The notes beneath the pieces are model-generated. The model saw only the letters and a list, made by a program, of their open reading frames with translations, searched no databases and was not told the DNA's origin. This document shows positions 26,011 through 35,419 of a DNA stretch of 64,000 nucleotides, in pieces. A program made the position numbers and the translations under genes. Numbering within the stretch: the first letter of the stretch is position 1; each line of letters starts with the position of its first letter. This DNA comes from Vibrio sp. 10N.286.49.B1 (lineage in GTDB: Bacteria > Pseudomonadota > Gammaproteobacteria > Enterobacterales > Vibrionaceae). The stretch lies in assembly GCF_002873335.1 (NCBI RefSeq), contig NZ_MCUW01000009.1, positions 68,065 through 132,064 of the forward strand, given 5' to 3'.

Positions 26011-27147
26011 TTAGTCTTGAATGACAACCATATCGTCGCGATGGATAACTTCTGAACCATAGTCATAGCCCAATATCACTGATATTTCTTTACTGTGTTT
26101 GCCGGATATTTTCGCGAGATCACTCTCTGAATAGCCACAAATGCCTTTTGCTACCAACGCGCCATCTGAGGTTGTAACACGAACGACATCACCACGTTTA
26201 AAGCGCCCTGATACACTCAACACGCCTTTTGCCAATAGGCTGCTGCCTTTGCCAATCACTGCATTGACCGCGCCTTTATCGATAACAATATCACCCGTCG
26301 CAGCAGGGCCTGCCAAAATCCAGCGTTTACGGTTTTCTAATGCTTCTTCCAACGGTAGAAAGCGAGTACCTTGTGGCGCTTCAGACAACGCATCAAAGAT
26401 CACATTATCTGCACTGCCCGCGGCAATAATGACTTCAATGCCAGCTCGGCGTGCAATATCGGCCGCTTGCAGTTTCGTTGCCATTCCGCCCGTCCCCAAT
26501 GTCGAACCGCTACCTCCGGCAATCTTTCGGAGTGTTTCATCAATCGTCGTCACTTCTCGGATCAACTCGGCGTTCGGGTCTTTACGTGGATCGGCGGTAA
26601 ACAATCCTCTCTGGTCAGTCAGTAGCAACAGTTTATCTGCACCACACAAAATACCAACCAAGGCCGATAGGTTATCATTATCACCGACTTTAATTTCGTT
26701 CGTCGCAACGGCATCATTCTCATTAACGATCGGAATAATGTCATTGTCTACCAGTGCATTAATGGTATCGCGCGCATTAAGAAAACGCTCACGATCATCA
26801 AGATCTGCACGAGTCAGCAGCATCTGACCAATTTTCAGACCATAAATCGCAAATAACGATTCCCAAACTTGAATCAATTGACTTTGACCTACGGCAGCAA
26901 GTAGTTGCTTACTCGCCATCGAGTTGGGCAGTGCGGGGTAATCAAGATGTTCGCGTCCAGCGGCGATCGCGCCAGAAGAGACCATAACGACAGAGTGACC
27001 GAGTTTCTTCAACTCAGCACATTGTCTAACGAGCTCGACCATGTGCGCTTTATTTAGCGCCAGCGAGCCCCCCGTAAGAACACTTGTTCCCAACTTAACC
27101 ACAACGGTTTGTTTATTAGTCGTTCGAGAATTGATTTCAGTTGCCAT
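26011..27147 (-). CDS. proB: Glutamate 5-kinase
   Basis: First, proline-inhibited step of proline synthesis. 378 residues: amino-acid kinase domain ([57 protein letters not shown]) to about 260, then a C-terminal PUA domain ([13 protein letters not shown] onward). I start at the Met before [11 protein letters not shown]; the longer frame to 27195 adds 16 unconserved residues. Forms an operon with proA. Confidence 0.96.
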   Translation of the reverse strand: MATEINSRTTNKQTVVVKLGTSVLTGGSLALNKAHMVELVRQCAELKKLGHSVVMVSSGAIAAGREHLDYPALPNSMASKQLLAAVGQSQLIQVWESLFAIYGLKIGQMLLTRADLDDRERFLNARDTINALVDNDIIPIVNENDAVATNEIKVGDNDNLSALVGILCGADKLLLLTDQRGLFTADPRKDPNAELIREVTTIDETLRKIAGGSGSTLGTGGMATKLQAADIARRAGIEVIIAAGSADNVIFDALSEAPQGTRFLPLEEALENRKRWILAGPAATGDIVIDKGAVNAVIGKGSSLLAKGVLSVSGRFKRGDVVRVTTSDGALVAKGICGYSESDLAKISGKHSKEISVILGYDYGSEVIHRDDMVVIQD

Positions 27148-27250
27148 TTCTTTGAGCTTGATATGAAAATTTAATAAGGAGTGATGTTTTAGCAATCAAA
27201 CATCAATAGCACAAGTAAAAACTGTACCGGTAGGGAAACTAACAAAAATT

Positions 27251-27273
27251 AGCCTTGGAAGTCATCCAAGGCT
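27251..27273 (-). terminator. Terminator after crl
   Basis: Stem AGCCTTGGA / TCCAAGGCT followed on the minus strand by a T-rich run; separates crl from proBA. Confidence 0.8.
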
Positions 27274-27282
27274 ATTTATTCG

Positions 27283-27672
27283 CTACACAAATTCAACAGA
27301 ATCGTCATGAATTTCGACAAAAAGCTCAAACTTTTCGTTCAAAGCTTTTGTTAGCTTTTCGTGGAAAACTTCTTGTGTGCGTGTGATTTCAGCTATGGAT
27401 GCTTCCGGCGCTGATTCAAGCACCCATTCGCCCACTTGGTTATAACGACCAATTTGATACGTTGCTTCTAGTTTTGCATCATTCACAGACAGATCTAACC
27501 ACCATCCCCAAAACTCACGGTCTTCGGGTGACTGAGTATCATCTACACAGACTGATAAGCAGTCAAAATGGTACGCGCCCTCTTTACAAAGAGGCTCTCT
27601 TAAGTAAGGTCCAATTGCTTTTAATGCCGTAACCAAACGATAATGTGTTGGTTTTTTCACCGCTTCTGACAT
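27283..27672 (-). CDS. crl: Sigma-S-binding regulator Crl
   Basis: 129 residues. Crl binds sigma-S and helps it compete for core RNA polymerase in stationary phase. The family core is clear: YRLVTALKAIGPYLRE, YHFDCLSVCVDD and DREFWGWWLDLSV. It lies next to proBA and frsA as in E. coli. I start at MSEAVKK after GAAAC; the longer frame to 27723 is less likely. Confidence 0.95.
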   Translation of the reverse strand: MSEAVKKPTHYRLVTALKAIGPYLREPLCKEGAYHFDCLSVCVDDTQSPEDREFWGWWLDLSVNDAKLEATYQIGRYNQVGEWVLESAPEASIAEITRTQEVFHEKLTKALNEKFELFVEIHDDSVEFV

Positions 27673-27800
27673 TGTGAAACTCCGTTTCGATATGAAAATA
27701 CTTAATAATCCGTATAACCACATAACTCATGATTTATTTATATTTTTATCATAGGTTTGATTACACGGTTATTTCATATTTAACTAAATCCAAACAAATG

Positions 27801-29048
27801 TCACCTGAAAAGTTCATCTTCTAACCACTTTATCGCCATTTCGAGTGACTGCTCATAACCCTTTGCAATTCCTTTCGCAGGGATTTCCTTAGCTTTACCA
27901 TAATCACTGAACATGGCGACTAATCGGTTGTCCGAAATGGGTGAAATCATGTCCCCCTCCAAACTAAGGGCCAGAATCGGCACTCTTGTCCGTCGAGACG
28001 TTAAAAAGCCTTGTACTTTCAGCGACCATGCCATCAACTGACCAGCTAAGCTATTAATGTCGACCACATCTTTACCAAGTCGTGAGGCCAACATATCTAA
28101 ATACATCTTAGGCATCTGTCTGATTTTTTCTGGTTTTGTCAGTACGTCGTGTATTGGAGCACCTAACGAGACACAGCCCTTAATCTTGTATGGTTCTAGA
28201 AAGGACAAACGTACCATCGCGTTACCACCAAATCGAAAACCGAGTAAGCCGACTTTAAAATGATCAACCCAAGGTATCTTCGGTAATTCATCTAATACGG
28301 CTTGGTGCAAACACGAACTGTCTTCACTTAACGGCCAGCGAGAGCTATGTCCAATAGAAGGCATATCCACGGTTAACATCGCAATGCCTGCTGGCGCTAG
28401 ATAATCTCGATATAGACGCCACATGTCGGTTTGCAATGAATCGAGACCCGCACTGACAATAACCACGGGTTGCGGTTTATCGGTGCTAGGTAGATGAAGG
28501 TTCGCTACGATGCGCTTGTTCTTATATGGGATTTCGATCTGCTTGATAATGTGGCTTGTGCGCTTGGCTGCCTCATTATAAGCCGTGTTGGCAAGAACTT
28601 GCGCTTGTAGTGCAAGGTTATCATTCTTGAGGTGTGGGTATCCGGCAATACTGAAGCACAAGGATGCCGTGAACAACTGTTCAGCCGACGCGTCCCCCTC
28701 AAGGTCGTTAGCTTGTTTTTGATGTTCCATTCCAAGCTTGGTCCATTCATAATTCCAGTTACCACTGTGATAACCCATTACGGTATCAAGCCATTCGTCA
28801 ACGGTACGAGAATGATCCGAAGACGCGATACGCGCCAACACTCGCTCTTGCTCAATGGGATCAACGCCCTGCCAAATCCACTGGAGGCGCTGTAGGTTTC
28901 GGTACCAAGAAGTCGGTATTTCCTCACGCTTTTCTTCTAACGTTTTCTCGCTGCTTGGCATATACCTCATTAGACGGGAGGTTTCTTTTGCTTGTTTGTT
29001 TTTTTCAAACAAGGTTTCAGAGATATTTTTGCTGACTTCTTCTGACAT
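27801..29048 (-). CDS. frsA: Alpha/beta-hydrolase FrsA
   Basis: 415 residues, the length of FrsA (YafA), which binds enzyme IIA-Glc of the PTS in E. coli and affects the respiration/fermentation balance. The C-terminal half is an alpha/beta hydrolase (PVVIVSAGLDSLQTDMW; VDMPSIGHSS; GLLGFRFGGNAMVRL). At the nucleophile elbow the expected Gly-x-Ser-x-Gly is GFRFGG with no Ser, as in other FrsA proteins. Reported enzymatic activities (pyruvate decarboxylase, esterase) have been disputed. It sits between crl and gpt as in E. coli. Confidence 0.94.
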   Translation of the reverse strand: MSEEVSKNISETLFEKNKQAKETSRLMRYMPSSEKTLEEKREEIPTSWYRNLQRLQWIWQGVDPIEQERVLARIASSDHSRTVDEWLDTVMGYHSGNWNYEWTKLGMEHQKQANDLEGDASAEQLFTASLCFSIAGYPHLKNDNLALQAQVLANTAYNEAAKRTSHIIKQIEIPYKNKRIVANLHLPSTDKPQPVVIVSAGLDSLQTDMWRLYRDYLAPAGIAMLTVDMPSIGHSSRWPLSEDSSCLHQAVLDELPKIPWVDHFKVGLLGFRFGGNAMVRLSFLEPYKIKGCVSLGAPIHDVLTKPEKIRQMPKMYLDMLASRLGKDVVDINSLAGQLMAWSLKVQGFLTSRRTRVPILALSLEGDMISPISDNRLVAMFSDYGKAKEIPAKGIAKGYEQSLEMAIKWLEDELFR

Positions 29049-29169
29049 ACCATCACCCTACTTATATCATTTCCGCTCTATAGTAATCAAAAATGCGTTT
29101 TGGTTCAGTTTTTTTGAGTATGGCAACGAATAAACCATGCGCTATATCAACGCTACGTGCGCAAGTAAT

Positions 29170-29202
29170 AAAAAAGCCCGCATAAAAATGCGGGCTTTTA
29201 AA
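29170..29202 (-). terminator. Terminator after gpt
   Basis: Stem AAAAGCCCGCAT / ATGCGGGCTTTT on both sides of a short A-rich loop, about 17 nt past the gpt stop. Confidence 0.9.
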
Positions 29203-29219
29203 ATACGAATTAACGTCAA

Positions 29220-29684
29220 TTACTTTTGCTTGCGATTTACGGGCTCTACATAAGAAAGCACCATATCCCAAGGCTGTTCAATCCATGTATCTTGTGGAAT
29301 ATCGATAACATATTCATCAACAAGATCAACACCAGCTGGCTTTGCACAAACCGTGATCAGTTTAGCTTTAGGGTACATTTCACGAATCTTACGGGCCGTA
29401 TCGCCACTGTCGACTAAGTCATCAACAATCAAGAAACCTTCACCGTCGTGCTCAGGTGCTTTAAGAACCGTCATATCACGCTGATGATCGTGATCGTAGC
29501 TAGAGATACATACTGTATCAACAAAACGAATACCTAATTCACGCGCTAGAATTGCTGCAGGAACTAGACCGCCACGGCTCACGCCAATGATGCCTTTCCA
29601 CTGCTCTGCTGGCATTTGAAGTTCTGCCAGTTGACGACAATACGAGTGCATATTGTCCCATGTGATTACGAATTTGTTAGCCAT
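29220..29684 (-). CDS. gpt: Xanthine-guanine phosphoribosyltransferase
   Basis: Purine salvage: converts guanine and xanthine (and hypoxanthine weakly) to nucleotides with PRPP. 154 residues; the PRPP motif is [17 protein letters not shown] (about 85-101), with [19 protein letters not shown] near residue 33 and the C-terminal [10 protein letters not shown]. It lies 37 nt after the purine permease on the same strand, so uptake and salvage are probably co-transcribed. Confidence 0.97.
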   Translation of the reverse strand: MANKFVITWDNMHSYCRQLAELQMPAEQWKGIIGVSRGGLVPAAILARELGIRFVDTVCISSYDHDHQRDMTVLKAPEHDGEGFLIVDDLVDSGDTARKIREMYPKAKLITVCAKPAGVDLVDEYVIDIPQDTWIEQPWDMVLSYVEPVNRKQK

Positions 29685-29721
29685 AGTAAAAACCTAAATT
29701 AAATAAAACCGAATAAGCTAA

Positions 29722-31017
29722 TTATGCTGCTTCAAGGACATACTTCAAGATGAAGATACCTGCCATCACCCAAACACTGATTGAAACGTCACGACCTTTG
29801 CCGCTGAACAGTTTGATTGCTGCATAAGAAATAAAGCCTAGAGAGATACCTTCTGCGATCGAGAAAGTAAAAGGCATCATCAAGCAAGTAACCACTACTG
29901 GTGCAGCTTCCGTCAAGTCACGCCAATCAATACTTACGAGGCCTGACATCATCAATATCGCTACATAAAATAGCGCGCCAGCTGTCGCGTAAGCAGGGAT
30001 CATACCAGCTAAAGGCGAGAAGAATAATGCAAGTACGAACAAAATGCCAACGACAACGGCAGTTAATCCTGTACGACCACCGACTGCAACGCCCGCCGTA
30101 CTCTCTACGTACGAAGTTGTATTTGATGTTCCTAGCAATGCACCAATAGAAGTCGCCGTTGAATCTGCTAGTAACGCCTTGTTCAAACGAGGAATCTTAC
30201 CTTCTTTGTCAATCAGGTCTGCTTTTTGTGCAACGCCGACTAGCGTGCCTGCGGTGTCAAATAAATCCACAAACAAGAAAGCAAAAACAACCGAAATCAT
30301 ACCGATCTCAAACATATGAGAAAAATCAAGCTGCAAGAAGGTAGGAGCGATACTTGGTGGCGCTGACATAATGCCGTGCCATTGCACATCCCCGAAAATA
30401 ATGCCGAGTACAGTCACAGACAAGATAGCAATCATCACCGCGCCTTTGAGTCCACGGTGTACGAGTGCAATCGTCAGGAAAAAACCAATAGCGGCAAGAA
30501 CGGCTGGTAACGATGTAATGGCACCCATTGATACTAACGTCGCAGGGTTATCAACAACAATGTCGGAATTTTTTAATGCAATAAGCGCTAAGAACAAGCC
30601 AATACCCGCAGAAATACCGGTACGTAATGACATTGGAATCGAATTAATGATCCATTCACGTATTTTAAATATGCTCAGCAGGATAAATAACACACCTGAA
30701 CAGAATACTGCTGCTAGAGCAACCTGCCATGTGTGTCCCATTCCGAGAACAACCGCATAAGTAAAAAATGCATTCAGACCCATACCCGGTGCTTGCGCGA
30801 TAGGGTAGTTGGCAACAAAACCCATAATGAAACAGCCAATAGCAGCCGCTAGACAGGTTGCAACAAATACCGCGTCACGATCCATGCCAGCATCAGCTAA
30901 AATTGCTGGGTTTACAAAAATGATATAAGCCATTGTCAGGAAGGTAGTGATTCCAGCAATGACCTCAGTGCGCACATTCGTGCCATTTTCACTGAGTTTA
31001 AATAGCTTTTCGAGCAT
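29722..31017 (-). CDS. NCS2-family purine permease (AzgA/GhxP type)
   Basis: 431 residues with about 12-14 hydrophobic segments. NVRTEVIAGITTFLTMAYI at the start, PGMGLNAFFTYAVV, FAFLFVDLFDTAGTLVGVA and LLGTSNTTSYVESTAGVAVGGRTGLTAVVVG are the conserved blocks of the adenine/guanine/hypoxanthine:H+ symporters. Exact base preference is not readable. A perfect PurR-type operator lies 22 bp upstream and gpt follows, consistent with purine uptake. Absent from the equivalent spot in E. coli, where gpt and pepD are direct neighbours. Confidence 0.92.
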   Translation of the reverse strand: MLEKLFKLSENGTNVRTEVIAGITTFLTMAYIIFVNPAILADAGMDRDAVFVATCLAAAIGCFIMGFVANYPIAQAPGMGLNAFFTYAVVLGMGHTWQVALAAVFCSGVLFILLSIFKIREWIINSIPMSLRTGISAGIGLFLALIALKNSDIVVDNPATLVSMGAITSLPAVLAAIGFFLTIALVHRGLKGAVMIAILSVTVLGIIFGDVQWHGIMSAPPSIAPTFLQLDFSHMFEIGMISVVFAFLFVDLFDTAGTLVGVAQKADLIDKEGKIPRLNKALLADSTATSIGALLGTSNTTSYVESTAGVAVGGRTGLTAVVVGILFVLALFFSPLAGMIPAYATAGALFYVAILMMSGLVSIDWRDLTEAAPVVVTCLMMPFTFSIAEGISLGFISYAAIKLFSGKGRDVSISVWVMAGIFILKYVLEAA

Positions 31018-31039
31018 AATCGAATTCCTAAAGAGTAAA

Positions 31040-31055
31040 AAGTAAACGGTTGCGT
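31040..31055 (-). promoter_or_regulatory. PurR operator
   Basis: On the minus strand ACGCAACCGTTTACTT matches the PurR consensus ANGCAANCGNTTNCNT at every specified position. It is 22 bp before the permease start codon, so purine repression of permease-gpt is predicted. Confidence 0.8.
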
Positions 31056-31300
31056 AAACGATTGGCGCGAATTATAAGGGGTTCAATAGGCAAATTCCAC
31101 CTAGATTTTTGACTCTAATACACAAAAACAACCTTTTGTGTGAAACTAATCTCTTATGTATTATTAACGAATTGAAACACTTAGCGTTAAATTAACGATA
31201 GATTTAACGGGATAACCACTGGCCACTTGCACAAAATTCGTACAGCTCGGAGCAAGATAAAAGTGACGACCGTTACAAATCGCTAAATTTTAGGCAAAAA

Positions 31301-31327
31301 AAACGCCACTCATTGAGTGGCGGTAGA
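31301..31327 (-). terminator. Terminator of the 28-codon transcript
   Basis: Nine-bp perfect arms (31304-31312, 31314-31322) followed on the minus strand by eight T residues. Confidence 0.88.
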
Positions 31328-31394
31328 AAAATTCTTGGTTATCAATTGGGGTAACCGACGGTAATTTCTAAATATAGGGGTATAAATCTGTTAC

Positions 31395-31481
31395 TTATTT
31401 ACCGAAGTAGACGGTATAGGCGAAGTCTTGGGTGTATACATTTTGATTTGTCCAAAACATCGCACTTGCTAAACCATTCAT
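31395..31481 (-). CDS. Unrecognised 28-residue small protein
   Basis: Short ORF of 28 codons (MNGLASAMFWTNQ...YTVYFGK). A GAGGAG ribosome-binding site lies six nt before the ATG, the ideal spacing. Upstream is a candidate -10 (TATAAT, 31610-31615) with a CRP-like palindrome over the -35, and downstream, 72 nt after the stop, is a strong terminator, so it forms a self-contained unit of about 300 nt. The product is neutral, aromatic-rich and not clearly a membrane helix. I do not recognise it. It could encode a peptide, a dual-function sRNA or a leader. Confidence 0.6.
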   Translation of the reverse strand: MNGLASAMFWTNQNVYTQDFAYTVYFGK

Positions 31482-31922
31482 ATTTTTCTCCTCAAACCAT
31501 ACAACTTGACCATTAATGTTGAATCTCGGTTCCGTGGAGGCGATCACTCGGGTTCATTCCTTGAACTGGGTTGTTGAATCAATCAACTGATAAGAATAAT
31601 ACCATGGTGATTATAAATTACAACTATATAGTGACTAAAATCACAATTATTTGTATGTAGGCTACATATTAATCAATTTAATGTAATTAAATTACATAAA
31701 AGCGATCTATAAAAATCAAATCTATCATTACACGCCAGTTTTATCATTCACACTCACGCAATTAATGGCTCCATCAAAGCGACTATCTATGACTACACCC
31801 GGTTTACAACTAATGGTATCCTTTGTGTCATCTTTAATTCGCTAGAAAACCAGAAGTTCACAACGCATTTTGTGTAGTTTTAGGAATAACCATCTAGCAA
31901 AGTCGGTATATAGGAGAGATCT
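31482..31922. other. Intergenic region between the 28-codon unit and pepD
   Basis: 441 bp separating divergent transcription. It holds the untranslated leader (about 120 nt) and promoter of the 28-codon unit and should hold the pepD promoter; a GTTGA-N4-TCAAC hairpin lies in the leader near 31572-31586. Nothing else was identified. Confidence 0.5.
31610..31645 (-). promoter_or_regulatory. Candidate promoter with CRP-like palindrome for the 28-codon unit
   Basis: -10 TATAAT at 31610-31615 and, at 31630-31645, TGTGA-N6-TCACT (one mismatch from the CRP core), centred near -34 of the predicted start at about 31603. In that position CRP would more likely repress or modulate than activate in the classical manner. 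Confidence 0.5.
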
Positions 31923-33392
31923 GTGTCTGAATTCCACTCTGAGATCAGCAAGTTATCACCAAGCCCTGTTTGGCAGTTTTTTGATAAAATTTGCTCTATT
32001 CCTCACCCATCAAAGCATGAAGAAGCCCTTGCTCAAACCATTATTCAATGGGCGACAGAGCAAAACCTTGATGTAAAAAGAGACTCAACCGGTAACGTAT
32101 TCATTAAAAAGCCGGCCACGCCAGGTATGGAACATAAAAAAGGTGTCGTACTTCAAGCTCACATCGACATGGTTCCACAAAAAAATGAAGACACCGACCA
32201 TGACTTCACTCGAGATCCAATCCAACCGTATATTGACGGCGAATGGGTCACGGCCAAAGGCACCACACTCGGCGCGGATAATGGCATGGGTATGGCCGCT
32301 TGTTTGGCCGTGTTGGCGTCAAATGAGATCAAGCACGGCCCTCTCGAGGTTCTACTCACCATCGATGAAGAAGCTGGCATGACCGGCGCATTTGGTCTTG
32401 AGGCTGGCTGGTTGGAAGGTGAAATCCTCCTTAACACCGACTCAGAGCAAGAAGGCGAAGTCTACATGGGTTGTGCTGGCGGCATTGATGGTGCTATCCA
32501 GTTTGATATCGTTCGTGAATCGGCTCCGGTCGGATTCGTTGCTCGTCAACTTATCTTGAAAGGTTTAAAAGGCGGCCACTCTGGTTGTGATATTCACACT
32601 GGTCGTGGCAATGCGAACAAACTTCTTGCTCGTTTTCTAGCAGGACATGCTAAAGAATTAGACGCTCGATTGATAGAGTTCCGCGGTGGCAGCTTGCGCA
32701 ATGCTATTCCTCGTGAAGGTTTTGTATCGCTTGCCGTTCCAGAACAAAATCTCGCTAAACTCGATGAGTTGTTCAAGCACTACACGACGTTATTGCAACA
32801 AGAGCTTGGTGCCATCGAAACTGGACTCGTTACCTTCAATGAAGACACCGAGCTAACCGAGGTATTTGAAGCACAGTCACAAGCTCGCTTTATTGCTGCA
32901 CTTAATGCCTGTCCAAACGGCGTGATTCGCATGAGTGACGACATTGAAGGCGTGGTTGAGACCTCACTTAACGTGGGCGTCATTACCACCGAGCAAAACA
33001 CGGTAACCGTATTATGCCTAATTCGTTCACTCATTGATTCTGGTCGCTCTCAAGTTGAAGGTATGCTGACTTCTGTTGCAGAGCTTGCCGGTGCAAACAT
33101 CGAATTCTCCGGTGCTTACCCGGGTTGGAAGCCTGACCCAGATTCAGACATCATGGCGATTTTCCGTGATATGTATGAAGGTATTTACGGCCATAAACCT
33201 AACATCATGGTCATTCACGCTGGCCTTGAGTGCGGTTTATTTAAAGAACCTTATCCTAATATGGACATGGTTTCTTTTGGGCCTACTATCAAATTCCCAC
33301 ATTCTCCAGACGAGAAAGTGAAGATTGATACCGTTGCTCTTTTCTGGGAACAGATGGTTGCGCTACTTGAAGCTATCCCAGCAAAAGCTTAA
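31923..33392 (+). CDS. pepD: Aminoacyl-histidine dipeptidase (peptidase D)
   Basis: Cytosolic M20 zinc dipeptidase of 489 residues with broad dipeptide specificity including carnosine. GTG start after GGAGAG. Metal-site segments: VLQAHIDMVPQ (His, Asp), TLGADNGMG, TIDEEAGMTGAFGL (Glu pair), NTDSEQEG and the C-terminal IHAGLECGLF; the lid domain begins LKGLKGGHSGCDIHTGRGNANKL. Full length matches E. coli PepD. Confidence 0.97.
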   Translation: MSEFHSEISKLSPSPVWQFFDKICSIPHPSKHEEALAQTIIQWATEQNLDVKRDSTGNVFIKKPATPGMEHKKGVVLQAHIDMVPQKNEDTDHDFTRDPIQPYIDGEWVTAKGTTLGADNGMGMAACLAVLASNEIKHGPLEVLLTIDEEAGMTGAFGLEAGWLEGEILLNTDSEQEGEVYMGCAGGIDGAIQFDIVRESAPVGFVARQLILKGLKGGHSGCDIHTGRGNANKLLARFLAGHAKELDARLIEFRGGSLRNAIPREGFVSLAVPEQNLAKLDELFKHYTTLLQQELGAIETGLVTFNEDTELTEVFEAQSQARFIAALNACPNGVIRMSDDIEGVVETSLNVGVITTEQNTVTVLCLIRSLIDSGRSQVEGMLTSVAELAGANIEFSGAYPGWKPDPDSDIMAIFRDMYEGIYGHKPNIMVIHAGLECGLFKEPYPNMDMVSFGPTIKFPHSPDEKVKIDTVALFWEQMVALLEAIPAKA

Positions 33393-33427
33393 CGACTCCG
33401 ATAACGAGTAAAGCTGACTAGCATTTG

Positions 33428-33457
33428 AGCCGACGTTTTTAAAACGTCGGCTTTTTT
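33428..33457 (+). terminator. Terminator after pepD
   Basis: Stem AGCCGACGTTTT / AAAACGTCGGCT followed by TTTTTT, 36 nt past the stop codon. Confidence 0.92.
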
Positions 33458-33539
33458 GTTTTAGGTCAACTTGGAATTTTGTTTTTTCACAAGACACTGT
33501 GTATATTGAGATAAGTTATCATTTAGAAGAGAATTAAAC

Positions 33540-33743
33540 ATGCAAGTATATGGCTGCTGTGAACTCATCAGAGAACTCTATGCTCAAATCGGTAGTGGCG
33601 ATCAAGCCTACATCCCAAAAGCGGTGTCATGCGCAGTAAGAGCATTAAATGACGTGGCATCTGACGAATCACTGCCACTAGAGATTCGTGAAAAAGCGGC
33701 GTTTGCAGCGGCAAACCTGCTTATTTCAGATTTTGAGGACTAA
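33540..33743 (+). CDS. yaeP: YaeP family protein (UPF0253)
   Basis: 67 residues beginning [18 protein letters not shown], with [19 protein letters not shown] and a helical end; this matches YaeP in length and sequence. The function is unknown. The next gene starts ten nt after its stop, so they are probably co-transcribed. Confidence 0.92.
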   Translation: MQVYGCCELIRELYAQIGSGDQAYIPKAVSCAVRALNDVASDESLPLEIREKAAFAAANLLISDFED

Positions 33744-33753
33744 GAGAGAAACC

Positions 33754-33945
33754 ATGAACCTCAACAATTTTATAGCGATGGATCCCATCATGCTAATGAG
33801 CATCATCAATATGAAGTTACGAGATGACTTCAATGGTGACCTCGACGAGCTGTGTGCTTCGCTCGATATTGATAAACAGGCGCTAAGCGATAAGCTGTCT
33901 GGTGCGGGATTTGATTTTTTACCTGATGCCGGCCAATTTCGATAA
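33754..33945 (+). CDS. DUF4250 family protein
   Basis: 63 residues starting MNLNNFIAMDPIMLMSIINMKLRDDF, with DELCASLDIDKQALSDKLSGAGFDF: the DUF4250 pattern, a small helical protein of unknown function commonly placed next to yaeP. ATG 33754 is preferred (GAGAGAAACC ahead of it) over the frame that runs into yaeP. A terminator follows at once. Confidence 0.88.
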   Translation: MNLNNFIAMDPIMLMSIINMKLRDDFNGDLDELCASLDIDKQALSDKLSGAGFDFLPDAGQFR

Positions 33946-33979
33946 AATAAAGCCGACGCAAACCGTCGGCTTTATTTTT
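33944..33979. terminator. Bidirectional terminator
   Basis: Stem AAATAAAGCCGACG / CGTCGGCTTTATTT between the DUF4250 gene and the convergent NSS transporter. Confidence 0.9.
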
Positions 33980-34051
33980 CAGCATGTAAACGTGACAGAG
34001 ATACGTTAACCATACAAAGATAAGTTAACTGACTATATGCACACTAAGATG

Positions 34052-35419
34052 CTAACCAAACGACGCCCAGATTACGATGGCAACCAGCGCGGGGCAGACA
34101 AACTTCACGTAGAAAGGCCACACCTTACCAAACCAACCAAGCTGAAAATCAGGGCACCCCTGCTCTAGCTCTTTTACCTTACTTGCGCGACTCCATACCC
34201 AGCCACCAAAGACACAGAAAAGTAACGCCGCGATCGGTTGTAAGTACTGCGTCGCCACCATAGCCACAAGTCCGAATAAGTCAGCAAAGTTAAATACAAT
34301 AAAGATACTAAACGCTGCAATTGCGGCCCCTAATACCCAACTTGTTTTCTTACGCCCCGTTTTAAAGCGCTCATCCACCAACGAGACAGGGCACTCAAGC
34401 ATAGAAATTGAAGACGTTAATGCGGCAATAGTTAACAACAAGAAAAACACGACAGAAAAGACAAGGCCGAGTAGACCCAATGATTCGAACATCAGAGGTA
34501 GCACGGTAAATACCAGCGTGTCAGAGCTTAGCAGCGAGCCATCTTGCGCATAGATCTGGACGCCTCTTTGCATGGCAACATACATGGCGGGCATAACAAC
34601 GAGGCCTGCAATAAATGCCACGGCGGTATCCACCAAGGTTACATTCATTGCCATCTTTGGCAGGTTTTCTTTCTTCGATAAATATGAGCCATAGATAAGC
34701 ATTGAACAGCCACCAATGGTCAAAGAGAAGAACCCCTGCCCCATTGCCGCCAAAATCAGTTTTCTATCCCATATTTTTTCAAAATCTGGGACCAAATAAT
34801 GCTTAAGCCCTTCCATTGCTCCTTGCTGCATCATGATATAGACAAATAGCAGCGCGAACAAAATGAACAATGATGGCATAAGGCGTGTGGACCATTTCTC
34901 GATGCCTTGCTTAACACCACCTTGTACGATCAAGATGGTAAGAAGATAGAATGCAACAGTGCCAAACACATTACGGCCAACGCTAAAGCCTTGGAACCAA
35001 TCCGCAGCTCCAGTCAATCCGGCGATTTCAAACAATGCCCCGAATAAGAAGCAAATAAGCCAGCCGCCAACAATCGAGTAGAACGCAAGAACCGCACAAG
35101 GCACCGCTAACCCAATCCAACCCACTCCCGCACCTAATTTTTTAGCGATGGGATTGGATGAAAGAGATCGCATACTATCGACGGGATTCGCTTGACCGTG
35201 TCGGCCAATGGCCATTTCAACCACGAGCATTGGGAATGCCACCACTAAAATCATCACTAAATAGACAAGTAGAAAAGCCCCGCCACCGTTGCTGGCTACT
35301 TGAGTGGGAAACCCCCAAATATTACCTAGCCCTACTGCTGCACCTGCAGCTGCTAGAATAAAGCCTAATTTAGAACCAAAATGTTCACGAGGCGTTGCGT
35401 TTGAAGTCGTATTATTCAC
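34052..35419 (-). CDS. Sodium-dependent transporter, NSS/SNF family
   Basis: 455 residues and about 12 TM segments of the LeuT fold. The N-terminal SKLGFILAAAGAAVGLGNIWGFPTQVASNGGGAFLLVY is the family signature: the unwound TM1 (AVGLGNIWGFP) forms the substrate and Na+ sites. It probably imports an amino acid or related amine with Na+; the substrate is unknown. Na+ dependence fits a cell with Na+-NQR. It is transcribed alone. Confidence 0.93.
   Translation of the reverse strand: MNNTTSNATPREHFGSKLGFILAAAGAAVGLGNIWGFPTQVASNGGGAFLLVYLVMILVVAFPMLVVEMAIGRHGQANPVDSMRSLSSNPIAKKLGAGVGWIGLAVPCAVLAFYSIVGGWLICFLFGALFEIAGLTGAADWFQGFSVGRNVFGTVAFYLLTILIVQGGVKQGIEKWSTRLMPSLFILFALLFVYIMMQQGAMEGLKHYLVPDFEKIWDRKLILAAMGQGFFSLTIGGCSMLIYGSYLSKKENLPKMAMNVTLVDTAVAFIAGLVVMPAMYVAMQRGVQIYAQDGSLLSSDTLVFTVLPLMFESLGLLGLVFSVVFFLLLTIAALTSSISMLECPVSLVDERFKTGRKKTSWVLGAAIAAFSIFIVFNFADLFGLVAMVATQYLQPIAALLFCVFGGWVWSRASKVKELEQGCPDFQLGWFGKVWPFYVKFVCPALVAIVIWASFG

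Noticed and set aside
26141..26827. Open frame of 228 codons antisense to proB
   Set aside because: Lies wholly inside a well-conserved enzyme gene on the other strand; Ser/Ala/Pro-rich content is what the complement of such genes gives; no ribosome-binding site.
27147..27195. Longer proB start
   Set aside because: Adds 16 residues not seen in ProB and begins without a ribosome-binding site.
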